From Marinobacter salarius (GTDB lineage Bacteria; Pseudomonadota; Gammaproteobacteria; Pseudomonadales; Oleiphilaceae): a stretch of 64,000 bases of DNA. Under the pieces are notes generated by a model. It made no database searches and was not told where the DNA came from. It worked only from the letters and a program-made list of their open reading frames with translations. Both the position numbers and the translations under genes were made by a program. Below, piece by piece: positions 10,887 to 19,555 of the stretch; positions within the stretch are counted from its first letter, which is position 1; every line of letters begins with the position of its first letter. Location: assembly GCA_000831005.1 (NCBI GenBank), contig CP007152.1, positions 3,410,001 to 3,474,000 on the forward strand, read 5' to 3'.

Positions 10887-10920
10887 GAGAAGGCCCCGCT
10901 TTTGCGGGGCTTTCTTGTTT
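10887..10920 (+). terminator. Rho-independent terminator after oadB
   Basis: GC-rich hairpin AGGCCCCGC / GCGGGGCTT with a TTTT loop and a T-rich tail, 22 bases after the oadB stop and between convergent oadB and dnaE2. Confidence 0.85.
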
Positions 10921-10945
10921 TAGTCGCCTCCGCAATGGTGCTTCA

Positions 10946-13900
10946 TCAATGAAAATCCCGGGAATTAACCGGTAACGTCTGAATCAGATGGCTCAAATCC
11001 GACAGCCTTCCTGCCATCACGTGAACAATATCGCCTTCTCTTTCCAGGATCCCTTTCACATGTAACAACCGGGCCGTTATCAACGGCTTGCGCTGCCGCC
11101 GTGCGGTTTCCAGCCAGACCACCACGTTTACGTTTCCAGTTTCATCTTCCAGGGTAACGAAGGTGACGCCGGAGGCGGAGCCGGGGCGTTGGCGGCCTGT
11201 GACAAGGCCAGCAACCTGAACCGGTCGGCCAGGCTGGGTATTCTTGAGTTGTTCAGCGCTGAGACAGAACTTCAGGTGACCCTGTTCCCGGAGCAGGGCC
11301 AGGGGATGGCGCTGCAAGGTCAGGCCCTGGCTGGCGTAGTCGGCCAGTACATTCTGGCCTTCCGTAGGTTCGGGCAACTGGTAACAGTGTTCTGGCTGGT
11401 AATGAGCCGCTGTCTCTTTGGCAAAGAGCTCCGCGGGCTGTTCGTGCTCAAGCAGTTGCCAGTAAGCCTGATGGCGATTAGTGGTAAACGTTGGCATGGC
11501 GTTAGCGCCTGCGAGCAGTTCCATGTCGCGTTGGTTCAGGCCGGCCAGGTGACGTAGTTCGGCGGTGGACCGGTAACCTTCAGCCGAGCGATTGTTGTAA
11601 AGGCGCTCGGCGCCGCTGGCAGAGAGGCCCTGTATGAGCCTGAGCCCCAGACGCAAATGACGATTAGGCGACTCCAGGGTGTGATTCCATTGGCTGTGGT
11701 TTACATCCGGGGGTAGCACGGTGACGTCATGACGACGGGCGTCCTGGACCAGTTGGGACGGTGAGTAGAACCCCATGGGCTGGCTGTTGAGCAGGGCGCA
11801 GTAAAAGGCAGCTGGATAGTGGCGTTTAATCCAGGAGGACACATACACCAGCAGCGCAAAACTGGCGGCGTGGGATTCGGGAAAACCGTAACCACCGAAC
11901 CCGCAGATTTGCAGGTATAACCGTTCGGCGAAATCGGCATCGTGGCCGCGTTCCAGCATGCCGTTGATCAACTTGTCCCGAAATGGCGTCAGGTCGCCGT
12001 GGGACTTCCAGGCAGCCATCGCACGCCGGAGCTGGTCGGCTTCACCGGCAGAGAAGCCAGCGGCCACCATGGCCAGCTTGATCACCTGCTCCTGGAAAAT
12101 AGGCACACCCAGAGTGCGCTCCAGAACGTTCCGTACAGCGTCGTTGGGATAGTCCACTGGCTCCAGGCCATGCTTGCGACGCAGATAAGGGTGAACCATG
12201 TCACCCTGGATAGGGCCGGGGCGAACAATGGCCACCTCGATCACCAGATCGTAGTACTTTTCCGGTTTCAGACGCGGCAACATGTTGATCTGGGCACGGG
12301 ATTCCACCTGGAAAACACCGATACTGTCGCCTTTTTGCAACATGGCATAGGTGGCGGGATCTTCCAGGGGAATATCCTGCATGGAAAAAGGAGCACCCTT
12401 TTCCTCACTGATCAGGTCCAAGGCCTTGCGGATGGCCGTGAGCATGCCCAGGGCAAGCACGTCCACTTTCATCAGGCCCAGGCTTTCCAGATCGTCCTTG
12501 TCCCACTGTATGACGGTACGGTCCGCCATGGCCGCGTTCTCCACTGGTACCAATTCGGCCAATGGTCCGGCACTGATGACAAAACCACCGACATGCTGGG
12601 ACAGGTGGCGAGGGAAGCCCAACAGGGTATTCACCAGAGTAAAGAACTGGTCGGCCACTTTCGGATTGCGGGTGAGGTGTTTGTCGAGAATCTGCTGGCG
12701 CCAGTTGCTGGCCTTGTCCCGCCAATCGATGCCTTCCAAAAGCTGTTCCACCATGGCGGGATCAAAACCCAGGGCTTTGCCCACATCCCGGATGGCGCTG
12801 CGCGGCCGGTAGCGGATCACCGTGGCGGCCAGGGCTGCGCGTTCCCGGCTGTAACGCCGGTAGATGTACTGGATAACCTCTTCCCGCCGTTCATGCTCGA
12901 AATCCACATCAATATCGGGTGGTTCTCCACGATCCTTGGAGATGAAGCGTTCGAACAGCAACTCCACGCGAGCCGGGTTGACCTCGGTGATGCCCAGGCA
13001 GTAGCACACGGCAGAGTTGGCAGCCGACCCGCGGCCCTGGCACAGAATGCCTTTGCTGCGGGCGAAGGCGACAATATCTTGGATAGTGAGGAAGTAGTGC
13101 TCGTACTTCATCTCTGATATCAGGCCTAGTTCCTTGCGTATCAGCCTCTGAACGCTTTGTGGCGTGCCGTTTGGGTATCGCCGGCGTTCACCGTCGTGGG
13201 TCAGTTGTTTCAGGTAGGCCGCTGGCGATGTTCCGGCCGGCACCAGATCCGGTGGGTATTCGTACCGCAAGCTACCCGGTTCGAAAGTACATTGCTCAGC
13301 AATTACCAGGGTTTCCCTGAGCCAGGCTTCCGGAAACAGGCGATCAAGAACCGGTAATGGTCGAAGGTAGCGCTCCCCATTCTGGAACAGGCAATGGCCG
13401 GCGTTCTCCAGGTTAGTGTGGTTGCGCAGGGCTGTGAGCACATCCTGCAACGGTTGCCGCTCGCGGCTGTGCATATGCACCTCTCCGGTGGCGGCTATCG
13501 GACAACGCAGGTGGTCTGCCAGCCAGCGTGCCCGGGCCAGTTGCTGCTCCTCTCCAGATTCAAGAGTGCGGGCTGCGGCTATCCAGAGATTCGGCTCAAA
13601 CAGGCGCTGAAGCCACTCACCACAGGCCAGGGCCTGGTCTGCATCTGCAACAGTGGGTGAGGGTGGCAGCCACAGGCACACACAATCGTCCAGGGAATGG
13701 GTCTCGATATCCCGGAAGAATAACCGGTACTGGCCTTTCTCCGCTTGCCGTCGGCCAGTGGTGATCAACTGGCAAAGCTGACCATAACCCTTACGGGTGC
13801 GGGCCAGCAGGATGAAGCGGGGAGTAACCGCTCCGGGTGGGGCATCGTCAAGTTCAAACCAGCTGCCGGTGATCAGCTTTACCGGGCTGTCTTTCAGTGC

Positions 13901-14065
13901 GGCCCAGGCCCGAGGAATGCCAGCCACTGAGCACGCATCTGTGATGGCCAGTGCAGAGTAGCCCAGTTCCAGTGCTTGCTCGGCCAGTTCATGGGGATGT
14001 GAGGCCCCGGTCAGGAAGGTGAAATTGCTGAAGCAGAAGAGTTCGGCATAGCTGAAGTTGTCCAT
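10946..14065 (-). CDS. dnaE2: Error-prone DNA polymerase DnaE2 (ImuC)
   Basis: C-family translesion polymerase of the SOS mutagenesis cassette. The 1,039-residue product starts MDNFSYAELFCFSNFTFLTG with a PHP domain, followed by the polymerase core with the catalytic acidic cluster in PPDIDVDFEHERRE, and a C-terminal OB fold. It is shorter than replicative DnaE (about 1,160), as expected for DnaE2. The start at 14065 shares one base with the imuB stop (TGATG), implying translational coupling; a longer in-frame extension to 14263 is just the overlapping imuB region. It is third in imuA-imuB-dnaE2 and should be induced through the LexA box at 16196. Confidence 0.95.
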   Translation of the reverse strand: MDNFSYAELFCFSNFTFLTGASHPHELAEQALELGYSALAITDACSVAGIPRAWAALKDSPVKLITGSWFELDDAPPGAVTPRFILLARTRKGYGQLCQLITTGRRQAEKGQYRLFFRDIETHSLDDCVCLWLPPSPTVADADQALACGEWLQRLFEPNLWIAAARTLESGEEQQLARARWLADHLRCPIAATGEVHMHSRERQPLQDVLTALRNHTNLENAGHCLFQNGERYLRPLPVLDRLFPEAWLRETLVIAEQCTFEPGSLRYEYPPDLVPAGTSPAAYLKQLTHDGERRRYPNGTPQSVQRLIRKELGLISEMKYEHYFLTIQDIVAFARSKGILCQGRGSAANSAVCYCLGITEVNPARVELLFERFISKDRGEPPDIDVDFEHERREEVIQYIYRRYSRERAALAATVIRYRPRSAIRDVGKALGFDPAMVEQLLEGIDWRDKASNWRQQILDKHLTRNPKVADQFFTLVNTLLGFPRHLSQHVGGFVISAGPLAELVPVENAAMADRTVIQWDKDDLESLGLMKVDVLALGMLTAIRKALDLISEEKGAPFSMQDIPLEDPATYAMLQKGDSIGVFQVESRAQINMLPRLKPEKYYDLVIEVAIVRPGPIQGDMVHPYLRRKHGLEPVDYPNDAVRNVLERTLGVPIFQEQVIKLAMVAAGFSAGEADQLRRAMAAWKSHGDLTPFRDKLINGMLERGHDADFAERLYLQICGFGGYGFPESHAASFALLVYVSSWIKRHYPAAFYCALLNSQPMGFYSPSQLVQDARRHDVTVLPPDVNHSQWNHTLESPNRHLRLGLRLIQGLSASGAERLYNNRSAEGYRSTAELRHLAGLNQRDMELLAGANAMPTFTTNRHQAYWQLLEHEQPAELFAKETAAHYQPEHCYQLPEPTEGQNVLADYASQGLTLQRHPLALLREQGHLKFCLSAEQLKNTQPGRPVQVAGLVTGRQRPGSASGVTFVTLEDETGNVNVVVWLETARRQRKPLITARLLHVKGILEREGDIVHVMAGRLSDLSHLIQTLPVNSRDFH

Positions 14066-15482
14066 CAGCCAAACCAGCCATGCACAAACCAGCCATCCCG
14101 CACATCCCGGAACACCCAGGCAAGCTGGCCGGTGGACAGCTCGGCAATGTAATAATCCCGGTGAACCCGCTGGCCATCCCACCAACCTCCACTGATCCGT
14201 TCCGGGCCCGAAAACCACATGGTCGGAGCTTCGGCCAGCGGTTGTGGCCCTTTGAGTAACCATAAAGGACGACGGGGTAACTGGTCGGGAGAAGGAAGGC
14301 GGCTATGATTTTTCCGCTGCACTTCGGAGGCCGACCAGGCCCGTTCGGGCCGGTGATCCGCCTGCGGCGATAACTGCCGTAATGAATGTCCGCCAAGCCG
14401 TGCCTGCAGACGGCTGATCAGGGTGTGCCAGGCTTCGTTCAGATCCTGCGTTTCACCCAGAAGATCCTGGCCAGAGGCCGCTTCCCGCCCCAGGAAGCGT
14501 TTAACGGACAGCACTAATGAGACCACCGGAGCCTTAACGGGTGCTGCTCAAACCGTAGGCGGATAAGATTCAGAAATGCTTCGGCCCGATGCTCGGGGCC
14601 GGAGGTGCGAACCCGAATGCGGGTAGGCTCCTCATGCCGGTGCTGCAGGACCAGCAGCAGGCTGTCGGTATCCTGCTGTCGCCAGCACAGGTCTTCCTCG
14701 AGTTCTGACAGAATGCGCTGCAGGGGGAACAGCAGGCCCTGGGACTGCTCAATCTCCTGCACAAAATCCGCCTGCTGGCGAAAGGTGTGGGGCGGTTGCC
14801 AGGGTGTTTGTGGGTCCGCGCGGTTACCCTGGATCTTCTGCACATACGCGAGGGTTTCCGGCGACAGACGGCGGGCCAGTTCACTGGCAGGCAGTGCGAA
14901 GACCTCATCCAGGGTGTTCAGGCCGAGCCGTTGCAGACGGGTACAGGTTTTGTCATCGAACTCTGCCGTCAGCAGGGGCATCTGCCCCAGTGTACGCAGG
15001 ATATGGCCTTTGTCCGCCGTGCATTCGCCCTTGCCTGCCCGGGCAATCAGTCGGGCGGCCAGTGGTGTGTGGCCGATGGCTGTCCAGGCGTTAAGCTGGC
15101 GTTCCTCCAGCCCCTGTTCCACCGTTTGCCAGACGGCTGCCAGCCCACCGTAAAGCCGCTGCAGGCTGCCCACTTCCGCCAACAGGCCATTCGGGGGTAC
15201 CAATACGATATGAGCCGCGTACCGGTATAGCCAGCGCGCCTGGTCTTCCAGTATCCGGGCTTCCTGTTGGTGGTCCGCCCTGAGCATACGCAGCTCCGGA
15301 ACCAGGCTGATAGCGGTTTTCAGGCGCATGCCAGCGCGTACTCCCTGGGCATAAGCTTCCGGGCAGGCCTGGATAATCTTCTGGCCGGAGCCTTCCACAA
15401 CAGCCAGCGCCCCCTGGTTTTCGCGGGAGCGGCGAATATGATCCAGCAACAGGTGAGGAAAATGCAGGTACAGCCAGAGCAT
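14065..15482 (-). CDS. imuB: ImuB, Y-family polymerase-like SOS mutagenesis protein (apparent frameshift)
   Basis: Catalytically dead Y-family homolog that bridges DnaE2 and the beta clamp in the ImuA-ImuB-DnaE2 mutasome. The N-terminus MLWLYLHFPHLLLDHI lacks the catalytic Asp found in DinB at this place, as expected for ImuB. The thumb and little-finger regions follow, and near the C-terminus SGQDLLGET resembles a clamp-binding motif. One base is missing near 14525, splitting the gene; the second part continues with VSLVLSVKRFLGRE and ends at the dnaE2 start. The corrected length is about 472 residues. It lies 8 bp after imuA. Confidence 0.9.
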
Positions 15483-15490
15483 GATACGCC

Positions 15491-16180
15491 TTACCCGGTC
15501 TTGCCGGCCCAGGGGCCCTGGACCACCCGGGGGGCTTCCCGGAAGGCCAGATCCGCCCGGTGAGACATGGCTACGGAGCAACATTGGCCGGGCCAACTGC
15601 CGCGACGTTTCAGAACATTGACCTTGAGCGCCTGTTGACTTCCTGCCGTCAGATCCAGGCGTAGCGCCGCCGGGGAGTTCTGTTCGGCATGACGCCGTTC
15701 GCGGAACAGCACGCACACATTGCTGCCGGCCTCCGCAGCCAGTTGCAAGCGCCGTATGTCACGGGCAGCCAGTTTTCCGGGCCAAGCCATCACCAGGCCG
15801 GTGACCGGTGAACGCAGGCAGTTTTCCAGTGTCCACAGGAAGTCGCCATCGTCTTCGGTGTTGATCAGTATGACCTGATCCAGATTGACCCCTTCGCGGG
15901 CCAGGGCAGGGGCGTAGGGTGTATGGGGAGGGTTCAGCCAGAAGACGGTCTTACCTGCCTGAGAAAGCCGTTGCATCAGGGGTAGCAGCAGGTGCAACTC
16001 ACCGATGCCGGGCTCATCCAGCAGGCACTCACTCAACGCCCCTCGAGGCCAGCCAACGCCACCGAGCTGGTTGTCCAGCACCTGGTAACCGGTTGGCTCC
16101 GATGGCCGACCAGTGCGGGTATGGTGCTGACCCTGCCACACACGGTCGTCCTGCATCAGCGTATTCAGAATCTCGCTCAT
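15491..16180 (-). CDS. imuA: ImuA, RecA-like SOS mutagenesis protein
   Basis: First gene of the imuA-imuB-dnaE2 operon. The 229-residue product is the short RecA/SulA-related protein that interacts with RecA and ImuB in damage-induced mutagenesis. It starts MSEILNTLMQDDRVWQGQ, has a RecA-like core (GGVGWPRGALSECLLDEPGIGE, VFWLNPPHTPYAPAL) without a good Walker A motif, and ends in a basic stretch with SHRADLAFREAPRV. The start lies 15 bp downstream of a near-perfect LexA box. Older annotations call such proteins SulA-like, but the operon context makes ImuA the better name. Confidence 0.88.
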   Translation of the reverse strand: MSEILNTLMQDDRVWQGQHHTRTGRPSEPTGYQVLDNQLGGVGWPRGALSECLLDEPGIGELHLLLPLMQRLSQAGKTVFWLNPPHTPYAPALAREGVNLDQVILINTEDDGDFLWTLENCLRSPVTGLVMAWPGKLAARDIRRLQLAAEAGSNVCVLFRERRHAEQNSPAALRLDLTAGSQQALKVNVLKRRGSWPGQCCSVAMSHRADLAFREAPRVVQGPWAGKTG

Positions 16181-16195
16181 GGAAAGTTCTCTATA

Positions 16196-16215
16196 TACTG
16201 TTTAAATATACAGTA
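16196..16215 (-). promoter_or_regulatory. LexA box (SOS operator) of imuA-imuB-dnaE2
   Basis: TACTGTTTAAATATACAGTA is a near-perfect match to the gammaproteobacterial LexA consensus CTGT-N8-ACAG, with symmetric TA flanks. It lies 15 bases upstream of the imuA start, where repression would block transcription. Confidence 0.93.
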
Positions 16216-16307
16216 TTCTGAAAAAGACAGGATTTCAAGCAGTGGGTTGATAATGTGGCGGAACGAACCCACGCTTAGTAGTACAGCCATCAACCATGGA
16301 GGTTGAA

Positions 16308-16654
16308 ATGAGTGAACTGACGAAACAAAGCTGTGAAGCCTGCAGCGCAGATGCTCCCACAGTCACTGCCGATCAGAAGCAAGCCCTGGGTAAAGATGTA
16401 CCCGACTGGCAGGAGATTGAGCTGGACGGGGAGGAACAGTTACAGCGAGTGTTCAAGCTCAAGAATTTCGCCCAGGCCCAGGCATTTACCAACAAGGTGG
16501 GTGACCTGGCCGAAGAGGAAGGGCACCACCCCGCCATCCTTCTGGAATATGGCAAGGTCACCGTACGCTGGTGGACCCACAAGATAGGCGGCCTGCACAA
16601 AAACGATTACATCATGGCGGCGCGCACCGACGCAGCTACAAAGACATGCAATAA
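16308..16654 (+). CDS. phhB: 4a-hydroxytetrahydrobiopterin dehydratase (apparent frameshift at 3' end)
   Basis: Pterin-4a-carbinolamine dehydratase, which regenerates the tetrahydrobiopterin cofactor of phenylalanine hydroxylase. The 115-residue product contains the core from [20 protein letters not shown] through [20 protein letters not shown] and the closing [21 protein letters not shown] ribosome site five bases before 16308 fixes the start. As written, the frame runs on into the next gene; adding one base near 16636 yields RTDAAYKDMQ and a TAA at 16652-16654, which I take as the true end. No phhA is seen nearby. It is divergent from imuA. Confidence 0.87.
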
Positions 16655-16685
16655 TTCACCAAACCCACCGGAAACAGGATGTGTA

Positions 16686-16961
16686 ATGGCTGAAGACCGT
16701 ACAGATAACCCACTAACCTTTCGGTTAGGCCATGAAGAACTGGTTATACGGCGCCGTTACGAAGTGCTCAGCATCATCAATGATTTCCTGATCGCCATCT
16801 GGTTTCTGGTGGGCAGCGTCCTGTTTCTGTTTCCCGAACACGAGAAGGCGGCCATCTGGCTGTTCATTATTGGCAGTTTCCAATTCCTGATTCGCCCCAC
16901 CATTCGCCTGATCGGGCATATCCACGTACAGCGCATTCCGGAAAGCCGCTGGGAAAGTTAG
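16686..16961 (+). CDS. YrhK-like domain membrane protein
   Basis: A 91-residue protein beginning [20 protein letters not shown]. It has two hydrophobic segments (about residues 37-55 and 62-80) joined by a short FPEHEKA loop, and a C-terminal [13 protein letters not shown], which fits the YrhK domain. The function is unknown. An AACAGGA element seven bases before the ATG supports a separate start, so the continuous frame from phhB looks like an artefact, not a fusion. Its stop overlaps the convergent integrase stop by four bases. Confidence 0.65.
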   Translation: MAEDRTDNPLTFRLGHEELVIRRRYEVLSIINDFLIAIWFLVGSVLFLFPEHEKAAIWLFIIGSFQFLIRPTIRLIGHIHVQRIPESRWES

Positions 16962-17950
16962 AAGGCCTCGTCTATCGGGCTGCGTACTCCAAAGCCCCCT
17001 TTACGAACCACATGTGTGTAGATTTCAGTGGTGCGCACGTCGGCGTGGCCCAGCAGCTTCTGAATAGTGCGAATATCGTATCCGTTTTCCAGTAGGCGAG
17101 TGGCAAAGCTATGGCGAAACGCGTGGCTGTTTGCCTGCTTGTATACTCCCGCCTCACGAATAGCTAAACCGATGGCCCGTTGAACACCGCGATCCAGAAG
17201 ATGGTGCCGGCGTAAAACGCCGCTACGCGGATCCATGGATAACTTGGCGGCTGGAAACAGATATTGCCAGGCAGGTTCTTTGCCTCCGCTGGGGTATTTT
17301 TGATTCAGAGAAAAGGGCATATAGACTTCGCCATGACCGCCGGCCAGGTCTTTCTTGTGCTGAACCAGGCAAGCGTCAATTTGCAGGGTTAATGGCTCTG
17401 CCAATGAGTCCGGGAGCAAGGTTGTTCTGTCCTTATTGCCTTTTCCACTGCGCACGATGATTTGCTGCATCCCGAAATCCACATCTTTCACTCTAAGTCT
17501 CAAGGCTTCGTTGATTCGCAGGCCGGAGCCATACATCAGGCGCGCAACCAACTGAGGAGCGCCTTCCAGGCCGTTGATAACGGCTTTGGCTTCATCATGG
17601 GTAAAAACGGTGGGTAAGCGTCTGGGTTTTCGTGCCATTTCAAACGATAGTTCATCCAGGGGCTGCTCCAGAAACTCGCGGAACAGAAACACGAGGGCAT
17701 TCAGCGCAGTCCGCTGGGTACTGACACTGTTGTTACGCTGCACCGCAAGGTGCGATAGAAATTGTTCCACCTCTTTTGCCGAACACGCAGAAGGATGCTG
17801 CATACCATGAAAACGGATGAAGCGCTTGATCCAGTGGCAGTACGTCTGTTCAGTCTTGTAGGCCATATTTCGGCTACGAATCAGTGTGCGCAGCTGATCC
17901 ATAAAGCGGGTAGGGTTGTCTGGCAACTTTGGTGGGACATCCAAAATCAT
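16958..17950 (-). CDS. intI: Integron integrase (tyrosine recombinase)
   Basis: Site-specific recombinase that inserts and excises gene cassettes at attI and attC. The 330-residue product has an N-terminal SAM-like core-binding domain, the catalytic Arg in [14 protein letters not shown], the IntI-specific insertion (about residues 205-250) that reads flipped-out attC bases, the box [28 protein letters not shown] with the nucleophile Tyr, and an intact C-terminus. A GGAGG eight bases before the ATG at 17950 favours this start over the ATG at 17965, which lies inside the LexA box. Cassettes extend from the opposite side, the classic integron layout. It appears functional. Confidence 0.95.
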   Translation of the reverse strand: MILDVPPKLPDNPTRFMDQLRTLIRSRNMAYKTEQTYCHWIKRFIRFHGMQHPSACSAKEVEQFLSHLAVQRNNSVSTQRTALNALVFLFREFLEQPLDELSFEMARKPRRLPTVFTHDEAKAVINGLEGAPQLVARLMYGSGLRINEALRLRVKDVDFGMQQIIVRSGKGNKDRTTLLPDSLAEPLTLQIDACLVQHKKDLAGGHGEVYMPFSLNQKYPSGGKEPAWQYLFPAAKLSMDPRSGVLRRHHLLDRGVQRAIGLAIREAGVYKQANSHAFRHSFATRLLENGYDIRTIQKLLGHADVRTTEIYTHVVRKGGFGVRSPIDEAF

Positions 17951-17964
17951 CGGCTCAGCCTCCA

Positions 17965-17984
17965 TGCTGTTTATTTATACAGCA
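17965..17984 (-). promoter_or_regulatory. LexA box of the integron integrase
   Basis: TGCTGTTTATTTATACAGCA is a fully palindromic CTGT-N8-ACAG site immediately upstream of the intI ribosome site. LexA control of integron integrases is known in Vibrio and in class 1 integrons; this site implies the same here. Confidence 0.92.
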
Positions 17985-18294
17985 TTTTAGGCCTGCTTTT
18001 GGGTTATTTCACGGTGAAAAACGGAGATATACGACAATTGTCGCAAAACTTCGTAAATTTCGTACCAATGAGCTGACAACTCTATGAAAGATATGGAATA
18101 GTCGTTGAGGATCTATTTCAGATAAGCGAACAGGTGTACTGGGTGAAACTTGACAATTGACGCTTATTTTTCAGACTGGTCAGTTGTTGAATATTTTAAT
18201 TTATTGAAAATAAAAGAAAATTATGGTCGGTGACATCTAGGTGCATGGAAATAGGCGCGTTTTTGGTAGATGTCATTTGTCGTTGAATTAGCTG
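17985..18294. other. attI-side intergenic region with palindromes
   Basis: About 310 bp of A/T-rich DNA between intI and the first cassette, with no gene I can support. The insertion point is 18294|18295 (G|TTAAAA), deduced from the first cassette whose attC begins TTTTAAC. The region holds three palindromes: TTTCAC-G-GTGAAA (18007-18019), CGACAATTGTCG (18032-18043), and TGACATCTA / TAGATGTCA arms at 18231-18239 and 18267-18275. A consensus -35 (TTGACA) lies at 18150, but I find no convincing -10 at proper spacing, so the cassette promoter is not assigned. Confidence 0.6.
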
Positions 18295-18331
18295 TTAAAA
18301 GTTACGTGAAGCAGACTCTAAGGACAGGCGT

Positions 18332-18595
18332 ATGAAGTGGTTTCTGATCTATGCAGCTATGTTATTCGGTTTGTGGCATGCGATTGATTTAAAGGCCGAT
18401 ACTGTCTTGGAAAGCGCTGTCGCTCCCCTCGCTTTTACCTTTGTACTGATAGCGTTTCTGGTGTGGCTTTCTGTCAAAGTTGGTGGGTTCCGGTCTTCGT
18501 CAACCGGTGACGCAGGTGGAGTAACCTCTGGCGGATTTTTTGGCGGTGGCGGAGATTCATGTGGCGGTGGGGGAGACGGCGGTGGAGGCTGCTAA
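18332..18595 (+). CDS. Cassette 1: small membrane protein with Gly/Cys-rich tail
   Basis: I do not recognise a named family. The 87-residue product has two hydrophobic segments (about residues 3-17 and 29-50) and then a tail made almost entirely of Gly with two Cys and several Ser and Asp (GGFFGGGGDSCGGGGDGGGGC). It starts 37 bases inside the cassette and ends three bases before the attC. The tail could bind metal, be lipid-linked or mediate assembly; none is shown by the sequence. Confidence 0.7.
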   Translation: MKWFLIYAAMLFGLWHAIDLKADTVLESAVAPLAFTFVLIAFLVWLSVKVGGFRSSSTGDAGGVTSGGFFGGGGDSCGGGGDGGGGC

Positions 18596-18597
18596 TC

Positions 18598-18682
18598 TTT
18601 TAACAAGTTGTTGTAGTTCATTCCGGCCTACGGCCTCCACCGGACGCCCCTGTCGGGCCGCCGCTAAACCAAGGCGTTAGAG
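18598..18682 (+). repeat. attC site 1
   Basis: Begins TTTTAAC (18598-18604) and ends GTTAGAG (18676-18682), with an imperfect GC-rich palindrome between. The crossover is between G18676 and T18677. The first heptamer complements GTTAAAA at 18294, defining cassette 1. Confidence 0.88.
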
Positions 18683-18689
18683 AGGTATT

Positions 18690-19463
18690 ATGAGTTTTTT
18701 GGAAATCGTACAGAATCAATACCTTTCGATACTTTTCGGTGGTCTGGCAGGTGTTGGTACTGCTTGGCTTACACAGCGTGTATTAAACAAGCGTGGAGTT
18801 TTCAGCTACTTCGTAAATCATCAGAAGCTAGGCATGACGGCCGACGACGCCGTGTTCGGTTCAGTAGCTGTAACGTGGAACGGTAACCCGATACAGCATC
18901 TATACCTTTCTACCATTGAGCTAAAGAATGAAAGCTTGAACGATTACGAAGAGGTTTTCGTCAAAGCTTTCTCAAATGATACTGCGTTGCTTTCGGAGAG
19001 GACTCAGATTCTGGACACTCCGAACATGGTTTTTTGGAGCGATAGATATCAAAGAAAATTAACAGTCGCGCCTGGTGATCAGCCTTCGGACTACCAGAAA
19101 AACTTACATTCTTCCGAGCGAGAGTACTTTCTACCCGTTTTAAATAGAGGGCAGCGGGTCCAAATAACCTACTTGAATTCTGGGAAAACTGATGCAATGC
19201 CTCACATTTGGCTCGATGTTCCAATAAAAGGGGTTAAGCTGAAATTTCGTCCACCGCAGAATCAAGTGTTTGGAGTCCCACAGCCCAGAGCAGCATTAGT
19301 GGGTGGGTTAATAGGCCTGTTGGTAGTTTTTCCACTGATGATACTTATAGATATTACATGGCTATCTGCACTTCTCTCCTTAATTTACGGTGTGGCGGTG
19401 CTGGTTCCAGGTGCTTACACACTTAAGGCCATACGGAAAGTACGTGAGGCTATCGGTGGCTGA
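18690..19463 (+). CDS. Cassette 2: three-helix membrane protein with soluble beta domain, unknown function
   Basis: A 257-residue protein with an N-terminal hydrophobic segment (about residues 10-28), a soluble middle of about 165 residues that looks beta-rich (FGSVAVTWNGNPIQHLYLST, IELKNESLNDYEEVFVKAF, then RGQRVQITYLNSG), and two C-terminal membrane helices (about 203-245) followed by a basic tail. No catalytic motif is visible. It is the largest cassette product. A membrane-anchored sensor or effector is possible, and similar layouts occur among phage-defence effectors, but that is only a suggestion. The start lies 13 bases into the cassette. Confidence 0.7.
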   Translation: MSFLEIVQNQYLSILFGGLAGVGTAWLTQRVLNKRGVFSYFVNHQKLGMTADDAVFGSVAVTWNGNPIQHLYLSTIELKNESLNDYEEVFVKAFSNDTALLSERTQILDTPNMVFWSDRYQRKLTVAPGDQPSDYQKNLHSSEREYFLPVLNRGQRVQITYLNSGKTDAMPHIWLDVPIKGVKLKFRPPQNQVFGVPQPRAALVGGLIGLLVVFPLMILIDITWLSALLSLIYGVAVLVPGAYTLKAIRKVREAIGG

Positions 19464-19466
19464 CCT

Positions 19467-19550
19467 CTCTAACCAATACAGCCACGGCGACGGCTACTGC
19501 ATTGCGGCTTCGCCTCCATTCCGTAGCCGCGCGTGCTGTTGGCGTTATGC
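19467..19550 (+). repeat. attC site 2
   Basis: CTCTAAC (19467-19473) to GTTATGC (19544-19550). The arms pair well with a few extrahelical bases: the left arm reads CAATACAGCCACGGCGACGG and the right arm ends GTAGCCGCGCGTGCTGTTGG. The crossover is at 19544|19545. Confidence 0.92.
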
Positions 19551-19555
19551 ACTAG

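Noticed and set aside
11942..13117. A 391-codon open frame on the plus strand
   Set aside because: Antisense to dnaE2; composition is that of a shadow frame rich in His, Gln and Val with no domain.
18182..18288. GTTGAAT at 18186 and 18282 as the attI crossover
   Set aside because: They fit GTTRRRY, but the attC of cassette 1 begins TTTTAAC, which requires GTTAAAA; that occurs at 18294.
18500..18595. Repeated GGCGGTGG units as a tandem repeat element
   Set aside because: They are the codons of the Gly-rich tail of the cassette 1 protein.
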